Positions 43,991 through 52,319 of a stretch of DNA of 64,000 nucleotides are shown here, piece after piece. The first letter of the stretch is position 1, and each line of letters begins with the position of its first letter. This stretch comes from JAYEIA01 sp964472505. Its GTDB lineage: Bacteria > Bacteroidota > Bacteroidia > Bacteroidales > JAADGE01. The notes beneath the pieces were generated by a model. It was not told the DNA's origin. It searched no databases and saw only the letters and a program-made list of their open reading frames with translations. The position numbers were made by a program, and so were the translations under genes. The stretch is from the NCBI GenBank assembly GCA_964472505.1, contig CAYYQW010000008.1:16384-80383 (forward strand), in the 5' to 3' direction.

Positions 43991-44138
43991 AACCCAAATT
44001 GAGCGATTCCGCTCAATCGATTAAGCAAATGTAAGCATTTCACCTCACTCATTCGGTGAAAAGCAACATTTCCTAAATCGGGGTTATACCTAAGTAAAGC
44101 GCTTGTTCGCTACGCTCCAACCGCTCAACTTAGGTATA
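43989..44138 (-). repeat. 150-bp structured palindromic repeat, copy B
   Basis: This is the reverse complement of the element at 23277-23426 with only a few differences (for example GAATGAGTGA for GACCGGGTGA) and the same 150-bp length. It carries the same three nested hairpins and no coding frame. Confidence 0.88.
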
Positions 44139-44183
44139 ATTTGTATTTTTGAAATAAAAACAGTATCAACAGGATATAAAATA

Positions 44184-44320
44184 CAAGTGCCGGAAACTAT
44201 GCTGATGAAGAAAATATTTTTGATCTAAGCGTTCTTAGTTTTCTTTGGAAAACGGTAAAATGATATTTCGACGGAGGCAGAGCCATCCGCCGAACACGGC
44301 ACAGCCTGAAGCGAACAGGG
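44184..44320 (+). repeat. 137-bp island repeat, copy 3 (right boundary)
   Basis: This copy is nearly identical to 38000-38136, differing at a few sites such as CGAACACGG for CGAACGCGG. It closes the composite block after the toxin gene and marks the right edge of the island. Confidence 0.9.
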
Positions 44321-44375
44321 CTACTTGTTTTGCAATAATTATTAGCCGCTTGAAAAAGAAATGTTTTTTTTATTT

Positions 44376-44383
44376 TAATTTTG
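44376..44383 (+). promoter_or_regulatory. Candidate -7 box for the CPBP-like gene
   Basis: TAATTTTG matches TAnnTTTG. It overlaps an in-frame TTG at 44381, which makes that codon an unlikely start and favours the ATG at 44447. Confidence 0.35.
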
Positions 44384-44446
44384 TCCGGTTGTTTCGTTTT
44401 AAAAACTAAACGAATTGTTTCTAATCTAAAGTCTAATTTACCGGTC

Positions 44447-45115
44447 ATGCAACTATCATTAAAAACTGTTTTACATAACCCCTCCAAAGTTCAGCTTTGG
44501 GCGGAGTTTATTCTGTTTTTTATAGCCTTTCCCTTTAGTTTTCTTACCCAATTTTATAAAGAATTTCCGTTAATGTTGGTTTTGATTTTATTGGGTCTGC
44601 TGATTTTCTTCTTTTTGTATTTCGACAAGTCGTTTGACAACAAATTATTTTTCCGTTATAAAGTGAGCCGCCGGATTTATATGAGAATTGCTATTGTGTT
44701 TTTGATTTCGGCTGCCGTAATGACTTTGATGATTTGGTATATTGACAGCAGCAAACTTTTTTTACTGATTAAAAAACGTCCGTGGCTGTTGCTTTTAATA
44801 TCCGTATTTTACCCATTGTTTTCCGTAGTGCCGCAGGGTTTGGCATATCGGGCACTGTTTTTTCATCGATACGGCAGATTATTTAATTCTGAAATTATAC
44901 GAATAATAGTTGCTGCCGCTATTTTTTCATTAGGCCACATATTATACAAAAATGCCTTTGTTTTACTGCTCACTTTTGTTGGCGGCTTGCTGTTTGCTTA
45001 CCGATATCGACAAACCAATTCTTTAGCAGTAAGCGTTCTGGAGCATTCATTGCTTGGAATATGGCTGTTTGCATGTGGGCTGGGAACTTTTTTTGTCAGT
45101 TCAATGATTGAGTAG
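44447..45115 (+). CDS. CPBP (Abi/Rce1)-like membrane protein with altered active site
   Basis: This 222-residue protein has about six to seven transmembrane helices. The C-terminal half has the CPBP layout: VVPQGLAYRALFFHRYG (motif 1, ending Arg135), FSLGHILYKN (His164) and a final LEHSLLG. CPBP enzymes are glutamate-type intramembrane proteases whose motif 1 reads EExxxR, or PQExxxR in many Bacteroidota; here the catalytic Glu position is Gly131 (codon GGT at 44837). The protein may be non-proteolytic or use other residues. Start: ATG 44447 is preferred to an upstream TTG that overlaps a -7 box. It is convergent with purN, whose stop is 3 bp away. Confidence 0.75.
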   Translation: MQLSLKTVLHNPSKVQLWAEFILFFIAFPFSFLTQFYKEFPLMLVLILLGLLIFFFLYFDKSFDNKLFFRYKVSRRIYMRIAIVFLISAAVMTLMIWYIDSSKLFLLIKKRPWLLLLISVFYPLFSVVPQGLAYRALFFHRYGRLFNSEIIRIIVAAAIFSLGHILYKNAFVLLLTFVGGLLFAYRYRQTNSLAVSVLEHSLLGIWLFACGLGTFFVSSMIE

Positions 45116-45118
45116 CGC

Positions 45119-45691
45119 TTAAACCAACCCTCGAACAATTTTTTCTATCGCTTTTGGGAAATGCTTATATTCCAAACGGTGTATGCGCTCAGCTAAGTTT
45201 TCGGGCGTATCGTTTGCAAATACCGGGCATTTATATTGAGCAATGATTTTTCCTTCATCGTAGTTTTCATTCACATAATGTATTGATATTCCGCTTTCTT
45301 TTTCGCCGGCATCTGTTACGGCTTGGTGTACACGCATTCCGTACATGCCTTTTCCTCCGTATTTAGGCAAAAGCGCCGGGTGTATGTTTATTATTTTGTT
45401 TTTGTATGCTTTGATTAGTTCTTTGGGGATAAGCTTTAAAAAGCCGGCCAGCACAATATAATCCACATCATATTCATTCAATACGCTAAGGATTTTAGAG
45501 CTGTTGTTTTGGCTGAAATCTTTTATGCAATGCGTTGGGACTTCAAGTTTATCGGCTCTTTCTAATACCCCGGCTTTATCATTATTGGTAAGCACTAATG
45601 TGATTTCAATATCCGGAATCATTTTAAAGTAATTTATCAAATTTTCTGCATTGGTTCCGTTTCCGGAGGCAAATACGGCGATTTTTTTCAT
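45119..45691 (-). CDS. purN: Phosphoribosylglycinamide formyltransferase
   Basis: This 190-residue protein has the GART N-terminus IAVFASGNGTNAENLINYF for substrate phosphate binding. The catalytic block is INIHPALLPKYGGKGMYG, whose His, with the upstream Asn and the downstream Asp in YDEGKIIAQ, form the active site. It formylates glycinamide ribonucleotide with 10-formyl-THF in step 3 of purine synthesis. Length is normal. It is monocistronic on the minus strand; its upstream region is shared with acpP. Confidence 0.95.
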   Translation of the reverse strand: MKKIAVFASGNGTNAENLINYFKMIPDIEITLVLTNNDKAGVLERADKLEVPTHCIKDFSQNNSSKILSVLNEYDVDYIVLAGFLKLIPKELIKAYKNKIINIHPALLPKYGGKGMYGMRVHQAVTDAGEKESGISIHYVNENYDEGKIIAQYKCPVFANDTPENLAERIHRLEYKHFPKAIEKIVRGLV

Positions 45692-46136
45692 ATATTTAGT
45701 TTTATTGGAAATTTACTGAAAATAATTATTTTTTGTAGTATGTTTACAAACAGAACGTATTTCTTTTAGTGTTTTTATTGTTCTTTGCAGCGGCTGACTG
45801 TTTGTCGGCTTATAATGTTTAAATGCAGAACTTGTTGCGGCCAATCTCGGTCTTATGAGTTGTTTGCTGAAATTAGCCACAGTCTTTATTCCGGATATTT
45901 TTGATTTTCAACAGAGGGCCTAAGCCTCATAGATTAGCGGCTAATAAATATTCTGTTAAACTATGTTAAGAACTTTAAAACTATCGGTAAATTTAGTATA
46001 ATTGGTTGAAAAATGAGAAATAGTTTTTCATTAGCAAATTACTTATGTATCGGAATGAGAAAATTTTTTTTTTTCTGACTTATTATTTTTCTTTGCACGG
46101 TATTAAATATGGAATTATTAACTAAAACATTTTATT
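45692..46136. other. Divergent purN/acpP intergenic region
   Basis: These 445 bp between divergent starts contain no supported gene. The sequence is AT-rich and must hold both promoters. TTATTTTTCTTTGCA near 46081 is a loose -7-like match for acpP. No riboswitch or stable RNA was recognised. Confidence 0.5.
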
Positions 46137-46373
46137 ATGTCTGACATTGCATCAAGAGTAAAAGCTATCATTGTTGACAAATTGGGAGTAGAAGAAAACG
46201 AAGTAAACGAAGAAGCAAGCTTCACAGATGATTTAGGTGCCGACTCCTTGGACACCGTTGAGCTCATCATGGAATTCGAGAAGGAATTTAATATTGCTAT
46301 TCCCGATGACAAAGCTGAATCGATAGGAACTGTTGGTGAAGCTATTTCGTACATCGAAGACAATGCAAAATAA
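46137..46373 (+). CDS. acpP: Acyl carrier protein
   Basis: This 78-residue acidic protein has the phosphopantetheine attachment site DLGADSLDTVEL with Ser37 as the modified residue. It carries acyl chains for fatty acid and lipid A synthesis and so supplies FabF next door and the LpxC-FabZ, LpxA and LpxD enzymes encoded at 7-10 kb. It is followed by fabF and rnc, the classical bacterial order. Confidence 0.97.
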   Translation: MSDIASRVKAIIVDKLGVEENEVNEEASFTDDLGADSLDTVELIMEFEKEFNIAIPDDKAESIGTVGEAISYIEDNAK

Positions 46374-46451
46374 TTTCTAATTGGAAAAGTGGGTTATGAG
46401 GTATTCGTACCAATCATAATCCTCTTTTTTTTTGTTAAAAACACGACACTT

Positions 46452-47702
46452 ATGGAATTAAAAAGAGTAGTAGTAACCGGACTCGGTACAATAAATCCTT
46501 TAGGCAATAATCTATCCGACAGCTGGGAAAATATGGTAAAAGGCGTGAGTGGTGCAAGCCTCATTGATACTTTTGATACTACCCATTTCAAAACTAAATT
46601 TGCTTGCACGGTTAAAGATTATGATCCTTTAAAGTATTTTGACAGAAAAGAAGCCAGGAAACTGGATAAATACGCTCAATATGCACTTATTTCAGCCGAT
46701 GAAGCTGTAAGAGATGCAAAAATTGATATTGAAAAAATTAATAAAGACAGAGCCGGTGTTATTTGGGGATCGGGTATCGGAGGCATTGAAACTTTTACCG
46801 AAGAAATTCGCAAATATATTGAAGGCAGCGGTGAGCCAAAATTCAATCCCTTTTTTATTCCTAAAATGATTGCCGATATAGCCTCCGGGCATATTTCCAT
46901 TAAACACGATTTTAGAGGTCCAAACTTTACAACCGTTTCAGCCTGCGCATCATCAGCCAATGCATTGGCCGATGCATTTAACTACATTCGCTTGGGGAAA
47001 GCCGATATAATGATTTCCGGCGGTTCCGAAGCCGCTGTAAATGAAGCCGGTGTGGCAGGTTTTAATGCCATGCGAGCCATTTCCATGCGCAATGATGACC
47101 CGGCAAGTGCTTCACGGCCGTTTGATGCCGATCGCGACGGATTTGTCATGGGCGACGGCGGTGCTGCATTGATATTGGAAGAGTATGAGCATGCCGTAAA
47201 ACGCGGTGCAACCATATATGCTGAATTTGCAGGTGCCGGACTCAGTGCCGATGCGCACCACATTACAGCTCCGCATCCCGAAGGACGCGGCGCAGCCATA
47301 GTTATGAAAAACGCATTGGAAGATGCCGGTATGAAACCCGAAGAAATCGACTATATTAATCTTCACGGAACATCAACAGGTTTAGGCGATATTGCCGAAC
47401 CTTTGGCTGTGCAAAAAGTATTCGGAGAGCACGCATATAAATTAAGCATCAGCTCAACAAAATCAATGACCGGCCATTTACTCGGTGCTACCGGCGCACT
47501 GGAAGCATTAGCTTCTATTATGGCCATGAAAGAAGGCATAATACCGCCGACGATAAATCAGCATAATTTGGATGAGAAAATTGATCCGAGACTTGATTTT
47601 ACATTCAATACAGCTAAAAAACGCGATATAAATGCTTTCTTAAGCAATACCTTTGGTTTTGGAGGACATAATGTATCCGTTATTTTTAAAAAACTAAAGT
47701 AA
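46452..47702 (+). CDS. fabF: 3-oxoacyl-ACP synthase II
   Basis: This 416-residue condensing enzyme starts at the ATG at 46452 (MELKRVVVTGLGTINPLGNN); an in-frame ATG at 46398 and an upstream extension have no family match. The thiolase-fold Cys-His-His triad is visible: Cys in VSACASSANALAD, His in NLHGTSTGLGD and His in SMTGHLLGATGALE. It elongates acyl-ACP with malonyl-ACP. It lies 78 bp after acpP and 4 bp before rnc, so the three genes are one operon. Confidence 0.96.
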   Translation: MELKRVVVTGLGTINPLGNNLSDSWENMVKGVSGASLIDTFDTTHFKTKFACTVKDYDPLKYFDRKEARKLDKYAQYALISADEAVRDAKIDIEKINKDRAGVIWGSGIGGIETFTEEIRKYIEGSGEPKFNPFFIPKMIADIASGHISIKHDFRGPNFTTVSACASSANALADAFNYIRLGKADIMISGGSEAAVNEAGVAGFNAMRAISMRNDDPASASRPFDADRDGFVMGDGGAALILEEYEHAVKRGATIYAEFAGAGLSADAHHITAPHPEGRGAAIVMKNALEDAGMKPEEIDYINLHGTSTGLGDIAEPLAVQKVFGEHAYKLSISSTKSMTGHLLGATGALEALASIMAMKEGIIPPTINQHNLDEKIDPRLDFTFNTAKKRDINAFLSNTFGFGGHNVSVIFKKLK

Positions 47703-47706
47703 ACAG

Positions 47707-48411
47707 GTGAATGTACTAAAGAAAAAACTTCGGAAAAAAACTCCGAGACTGCGCCGTGATATTATCAAAATATTAGGCTTCAGACCAAAAGATTTAGCTT
47801 TGTACACTTTGGCCTTGACACATAAATCTGTTAAAACTCGCCCGGAATCTGAAGACTACGGTAATAACGAACGTCTTGAGTTTCTGGGCGATGCCGTTTT
47901 AGATACCATCGTCAGTGAGTTGCTCTACAAGCGATTTCCTTCGGCTGATGAAGGCTTTCTGACCGATATGCGCACCAAAATTGTAAACGGGAAAAAGTTA
48001 GCCGAAATAGCTCGTGAAATGGGCTTAAATAAATTGCTTTTTGCCAATGCCGGCAAAAATCCTTCATACCGTATTTATGAAGATGCGCTCGAAGCTTTTA
48101 TTGGTGCAATTTATGTGGACAAAGGCTATAAATATGCCAAACGCTTCGTAAATCGGCGTTTGTTTGTGAGATACATAGACCTGAACGAGCTTAAGCATGA
48201 AAATAATAACTATAAAAGCCGGCTCATTGAATGGTCGCAAAAGAGCAAATCCGAACTGCGATTTATAACTCACGAAGAAGCTGAAGAAGCCGATCATTTT
48301 AGTACGGAAGTGCTGGTTAATGAACGCGTATTGGGAACCGGCAAAGCCGGCTCAAAAAAGGCTGCCGAACAGATTGCCGCCGAACAGGCTCTCAAGAAAA
48401 TTTTAGATTAA
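47707..48411 (+). CDS. rnc: Ribonuclease III
   Basis: This 234-residue protein has the RNase III signature YGNNERLEFLGDAVLDT (catalytic acidic residues) and EDALEAFIGAIYVDKGY. A C-terminal double-stranded RNA-binding domain (about 165-234) ends GSKKAAEQIAAEQALKKIL. It processes rRNA precursors and structured mRNAs. The start is GTG, 4 bp after fabF; no in-frame ATG fits. A basic N-terminal stretch (KKKLRKKTPRLRRD) precedes the catalytic domain. Confidence 0.96.
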   Translation: MNVLKKKLRKKTPRLRRDIIKILGFRPKDLALYTLALTHKSVKTRPESEDYGNNERLEFLGDAVLDTIVSELLYKRFPSADEGFLTDMRTKIVNGKKLAEIAREMGLNKLLFANAGKNPSYRIYEDALEAFIGAIYVDKGYKYAKRFVNRRLFVRYIDLNELKHENNNYKSRLIEWSQKSKSELRFITHEEAEEADHFSTEVLVNERVLGTGKAGSKKAAEQIAAEQALKKILD

Positions 48412-48432
48412 GTTTCCTTAAAACTCAAACGT

Positions 48433-48837
48433 ATGGATATTGAAGCGGGTTCTTTGCCAAAAAAGATAATCGGAATTGCATCACAAGACGATATATATCG
48501 GGTTTCATGGACAATTGGAGAGAGTCTGGGCATCCGGCTTCAAAAAGACGAGCCGCTTACAGCCCGCATAAAGGGACAAGACTGTTATTTTGATTTATTT
48601 TATGATGTAGCCGAAAACGATGTGGTATATCGTATGGCGGCCAATAAAGCCAACGGAAACTTACTTTGTTCTTCTTATAAAAATATTGATTTTTTTTTAA
48701 TTGTATCCGACTCCGATTTCAGTCCCAAACCGGATGCATTGCGTAATAGACTTCAGCAAGCCGAAGCTTTACTTGGAGTTTTTCTTATAGAAACATGCCC
48801 GACTTTGCGAAAAGCTTTCAAAAACTATTCTTTTTAA
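48433..48837 (+). CDS. Small uncharacterised protein (IPExxxVDY-family candidate)
   Basis: This 134-residue protein has no signal peptide or membrane segment. Sequence features such as DCYFDLFYDVAENDVVYRMAAN and FFLIVSDSDF are consistent with a small alpha/beta protein. Position immediately after rnc is where Bacteroidota commonly encode the IPExxxVDY family, usually before pyruvate kinase; the naming motif itself is degenerate here (LIETCPTLRKAF), and no kinase follows. Function unknown. It starts 21 bp after rnc and ends 7 bp before the radical SAM gene. Confidence 0.6.
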   Translation: MDIEAGSLPKKIIGIASQDDIYRVSWTIGESLGIRLQKDEPLTARIKGQDCYFDLFYDVAENDVVYRMAANKANGNLLCSSYKNIDFFLIVSDSDFSPKPDALRNRLQQAEALLGVFLIETCPTLRKAFKNYSF

Positions 48838-48844
48838 TTTCGAT

Positions 48845-49846
48845 TTGCGAAAAAAACATTTTAATATTCCTGTTTTTCTGCCCGAGTTGGCTTGTCCGCA
48901 TCGGTGTGTTTTCTGCGATCAGGAGAAAATAAGCGGAACCCGAGGCATACCCGATCCGGCGGATGTTAAAGACATTATTGAGCGTCATCTCCAAACGCTG
49001 CCGCCGGATGCTGAAATTAATATCGCATTTTTTGGCGGAAGTTTTACCGGCTTACCGCTCGGCATGCAGAAAACCTATTTGGCTTTGGCTTATGAATATG
49101 TGAAGTCGGGAAGGGTAGAGGCTTTGCGGATTTCGACACGACCCGATTACATTAATTCCGAAATTCTTGCTTTACTTAAAACATATCGTGTAAAGACCAT
49201 AGAGCTCGGCGCGCAGTCTTTTGACGATGAGGTTTTAAAACTTTCGCAACGCGGACATAGCGCCCAAGACATAAGGCGGGCATCAAAGCTTATTATTGAA
49301 AATGCTTTCAGCTTAGGCTTACAGATGATGATTGGCTTGCCCGGCGATACGCCTGAAAAAGCTCTATACACGGCTCGTGAAATCGTTGCTGCCGGTGCCG
49401 ATAATACCCGAATATACCCGGCTTTGGTGCTTAAAAATACAGCCATGGCACGCATGTATAATGAAGGCAAATATCAAGCCTTAGCTTTGGAACAGGCCGT
49501 TCGAATCACCAAGGAATTAACGATGATTTTTGAAGCCGGAGGGGTAAAGATATTGCGAACCGGATTACACCCCTCGGAAGAGCTGAATTATGGAAGGTCA
49601 TTGATTGCCGGACCTTATCACCCCTCGTTTAAGGAACTTGTTTTAAGCAGCCGCTTTAAAGATACGCTGGCCGGCTTGTTCGAAAAACGCCATAAAGGAA
49701 ACTATTCTGTTCTTGTGAGCCCGCAAAGTATAAATTATGCCATTGGCTATGCTTCATCAAACAGATCATATTTTAATAAGCTTGGCTACGAAATAATTTT
49801 TATTCCGGATGACACCATGGGCATTGATGAGCTGAAAATCAGATAG
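48845..49846 (+). CDS. Radical SAM protein, Elp3/coproporphyrinogen-oxidase-like layout
   Basis: This 333-residue protein has the radical SAM cluster motif LACPHRCVFCDQ, with Cys17, Cys21 and Cys24 as 4Fe-4S ligands. The SAM-binding glycine-rich segment is IAFFGGSFTGLP. Further blocks, LRISTRPDYIN, TIELGAQSFDDEVLKLSQRG and QMMIGLPGDTPEKAL, are typical of the Elp3 / HemN-like subfamily. The C-terminal domain does not contain an acetyltransferase. It probably modifies RNA or a small molecule; the substrate cannot be told. The start is TTG at 48845; no ATG fits. It follows the small gene after 7 bp. Confidence 0.85.
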   Translation: MRKKHFNIPVFLPELACPHRCVFCDQEKISGTRGIPDPADVKDIIERHLQTLPPDAEINIAFFGGSFTGLPLGMQKTYLALAYEYVKSGRVEALRISTRPDYINSEILALLKTYRVKTIELGAQSFDDEVLKLSQRGHSAQDIRRASKLIIENAFSLGLQMMIGLPGDTPEKALYTAREIVAAGADNTRIYPALVLKNTAMARMYNEGKYQALALEQAVRITKELTMIFEAGGVKILRTGLHPSEELNYGRSLIAGPYHPSFKELVLSSRFKDTLAGLFEKRHKGNYSVLVSPQSINYAIGYASSNRSYFNKLGYEIIFIPDDTMGIDELKIR

Positions 49847-49922
49847 CTTCGGCACTTAAAATTTAATGATACCTGCATTGTGAATTTCTGATTATCAGGT
49901 TATTGTGTGTTCTTGGTTATCG

Positions 49923-50032
49923 CCGACTTCGGCAAGCGGTTATTGAGCTTTTGTCGAAATGCTCAGTCTCTTATGGTATTTTGGGAGACTGAGTCCTTCG
50001 ACTGCTGCTCAGGAACCGCCTGTCGAAGTCGG
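49923..50032. repeat. 110-bp REP-like hairpin
   Basis: CCGACTTCGGCAAGCGGTT (49923-49941) pairs with AACCGCCTGTCGAAGTCGG (50014-50032) with two mismatches. Inside it, GCTCAGTCTC and GAGACTGAGT pair at 9 of 10 positions. Related elements lie at 63842-63903 and, as a fragment, at 36126-36158. It sits between convergent genes and could also act as a terminator. Confidence 0.8.
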
Positions 50033-50071
50033 TAATTATAATTTTGGGCAACATACTGATAATCATAAAAT

Positions 50072-52189
50072 TTATTTTTCTTCGCTGTTTTTATGATGAA
50101 GCACATTGGATATTACCCGTTTTATCAGAGGACTTTTTTTCTTTGTCGGGCTTTGTGTGTTTTTTTCATTAAGTTGAATATTTTCCTGATGCGGATATAT
50201 GAACAGTACACTCAAGTCGTCATGATATTTCATGAGTTTTTGCGGTATGACATCCATGGCGGAATGAAAGGAAATTGAATTTTTCCGGGCTTTTATAAAT
50301 ATAATTAGGTCATTGGCTTTCATTCTTCCGGCAAGCACCAAAAAGTCGTCCCAATCATCAAAATGATCTATGTTAACCTTTATGGCTTGCTTTGTTTTTT
50401 TGAGTTCATAATTGATTATTTGAGCCAATTCTTCATTGGCAAATATTTCAATTGAAGCTGCAATTTGTTTTGCAAAACTCTTTATGGTTTGTATCCATTC
50501 ATAGAAGCCGGGCTCGTGCTGTGCATCATTAGGAACTGCCAAAAAGATGCGTTTAAACGTATTACACGGGTGCAAAACTTTAGAAACTACAATCATTTTT
50601 GAAGTTTTATTCAAGATTTTCCCCAAGATACTGTCATAAAATGTTTCGGCAGGCAGCTGCTTGCCGTCCCAGCCAATCACAATTTTGTTTATAGACAATT
50701 CTTTAGCTGCACGTATAATTCCGGATGCCACATCATGATCTACTCGTGTTACGGGATGAACATTCTTTTCGATGGATGTGCCAATCTCTACGGCCTGTTG
50801 CAGAATTGAGTGTTCTTTTTTTATTTTTGTTTCGGCATGCTCGTCATCACCTACTACCGACATTGGGTAAACCGGGTCTTTTGCAAACCTGTTTTTTAAC
50901 ATGAAAGCCAGATGCATTAAACCTTCAATGGTTTTTGGGTTGGCTATGGGAATCAAAATCCTGTCGTGAATACTGTTACTGCCGCCGGCATCTTCTTTTT
51001 CCGATTCGGCAATTATCTTGCCGGCCGATTGCGTGGCCAGAGATGCCGTTAATGATGTCAGTAATATAATAATAACTGTTCCGTTCAATACGGAAATATC
51101 TATCAATTCTAAATTATACCCTACCATAACAACGGCTATGGTGGCTGCGGCTCTTGCACTTGTGAGCCCAAATATGAGGTTTCTTTCGGCAAGGCTGTAT
51201 TTGAATACTTTTTGTGTGATGTAGGCCGCCAGATATTTTGTCCCTGCCGCTATGGCAAAGAAAACTGCTACAAAAATACCGACAGACCATCCGGTGAATA
51301 GTCCGCCTACATCAACCATCATGCCGACGCCAATCAGAAAAAACGGAATAAACAGCGTGTTACCTATAAAAACCACTCGGTTCATCAAAGGTGATACATG
51401 AGGAATGTAGGGATTTAATGCAATACCGGCCAGAAATGCTCCCAGAATGGGTTCAATGCCGGCAAACTCTGCCATAACCGAAGTTACCAGAACAATGGTA
51501 AGAATAAAAATATACTGAGAACTGCCTCCGGTTGTTACATTTTTAAAAAACCAGCGGGTAAGCAAGGGAATACCTTTCAGCACTATCAAAGAAAATACAA
51601 TGATGGAAAGCACCAGAAACAAGCGAGAGTATATATTTGCACCGTCTTTTACTGATCCCGAGATAAATGCCAGCATAAGCAGAACCGCTGTATCAACTAT
51701 AATTGTAGCTCCGAAGCTAATGGTTGAAGCTCTGCTTTTGGCTATACCCAAACTGTTTACAATGGGATATGCAATGAGCGTGTGCGATGCTATGGCAGCA
51801 GCTACCAATAAACTTCCTACAAAAGACATATCAAAAAAGTAATACGCGGCCAAAAAACTTACGCCCAACGGAAGCAGAAAACTTAAACTGCCTAAAAGAA
51901 TGCTTTTGTTTTTGTTTTTTTTAAGGTCAATAATATCTACTTCCAAGCCCACTAAAAACATAAGGTATATAAGCCCGATAGTACCAAACAGTTCAACGGC
52001 TTCACCTCTTTCAAGAATATGAAAGCCGTGAGGGCCTATCAGAACGCCGGCAATAATAAGACCCACGATACTCGGCACGCGGAGTTTATCTAACAGCAAA
52101 GGAGCCAAAAGCATAATGAGCAGCACAATAGCGAATATTATCTCAGGCTGTGAAAACGGAAGAGAAGGTATGCTCATTAGAAATGTCAT
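50072..52189 (-). CDS. CPA2-type cation/proton antiporter with C-terminal universal-stress-like domains
   Basis: This 705-residue protein has about 12 transmembrane helices in its first 400 residues (for example VPSIVGLIIAGVLIGPHGF and GIEPILGAFLAGIALNPYIP, the KefB/NhaA-like core). A conserved Asp is in the IIVDTAVLLMLAF helix. After residue 410 follow cytosolic domains, the first resembling universal stress proteins (IHDRILIPIANPKT, AAKELSINKIVIGWDGK). It should exchange Na+ or K+ for H+ across the inner membrane, perhaps gated by nucleotide or stress signals bound to the C-terminal part. A second in-frame ATG at 52177 is an alternative start. Confidence 0.9.
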   Translation of the reverse strand: MTFLMSIPSLPFSQPEIIFAIVLLIMLLAPLLLDKLRVPSIVGLIIAGVLIGPHGFHILERGEAVELFGTIGLIYLMFLVGLEVDIIDLKKNKNKSILLGSLSFLLPLGVSFLAAYYFFDMSFVGSLLVAAAIASHTLIAYPIVNSLGIAKSRASTISFGATIIVDTAVLLMLAFISGSVKDGANIYSRLFLVLSIIVFSLIVLKGIPLLTRWFFKNVTTGGSSQYIFILTIVLVTSVMAEFAGIEPILGAFLAGIALNPYIPHVSPLMNRVVFIGNTLFIPFFLIGVGMMVDVGGLFTGWSVGIFVAVFFAIAAGTKYLAAYITQKVFKYSLAERNLIFGLTSARAAATIAVVMVGYNLELIDISVLNGTVIIILLTSLTASLATQSAGKIIAESEKEDAGGSNSIHDRILIPIANPKTIEGLMHLAFMLKNRFAKDPVYPMSVVGDDEHAETKIKKEHSILQQAVEIGTSIEKNVHPVTRVDHDVASGIIRAAKELSINKIVIGWDGKQLPAETFYDSILGKILNKTSKMIVVSKVLHPCNTFKRIFLAVPNDAQHEPGFYEWIQTIKSFAKQIAASIEIFANEELAQIINYELKKTKQAIKVNIDHFDDWDDFLVLAGRMKANDLIIFIKARKNSISFHSAMDVIPQKLMKYHDDLSVLFIYPHQENIQLNEKNTQSPTKKKSPLIKRVISNVLHHKNSEEK

Positions 52190-52319
52190 GCGTGTATAAT
52201 TTGATTTTGTTTCTCGCTGCTAAAATAGCAATAATGTTTGAATACCGGTTTCTATATTAGTTTAGTTTTAGTATGCCTCGGTTTTGGCTTGTTCTGCTTT
52301 AGGGTAAGCAGGATAAGAT

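Noticed and set aside
44197..44487. Open frame of 96 codons on the minus strand
   Set aside because: It reads through repeat copy 3 into the start of the CPBP-like gene on the other strand. No start context or family match.
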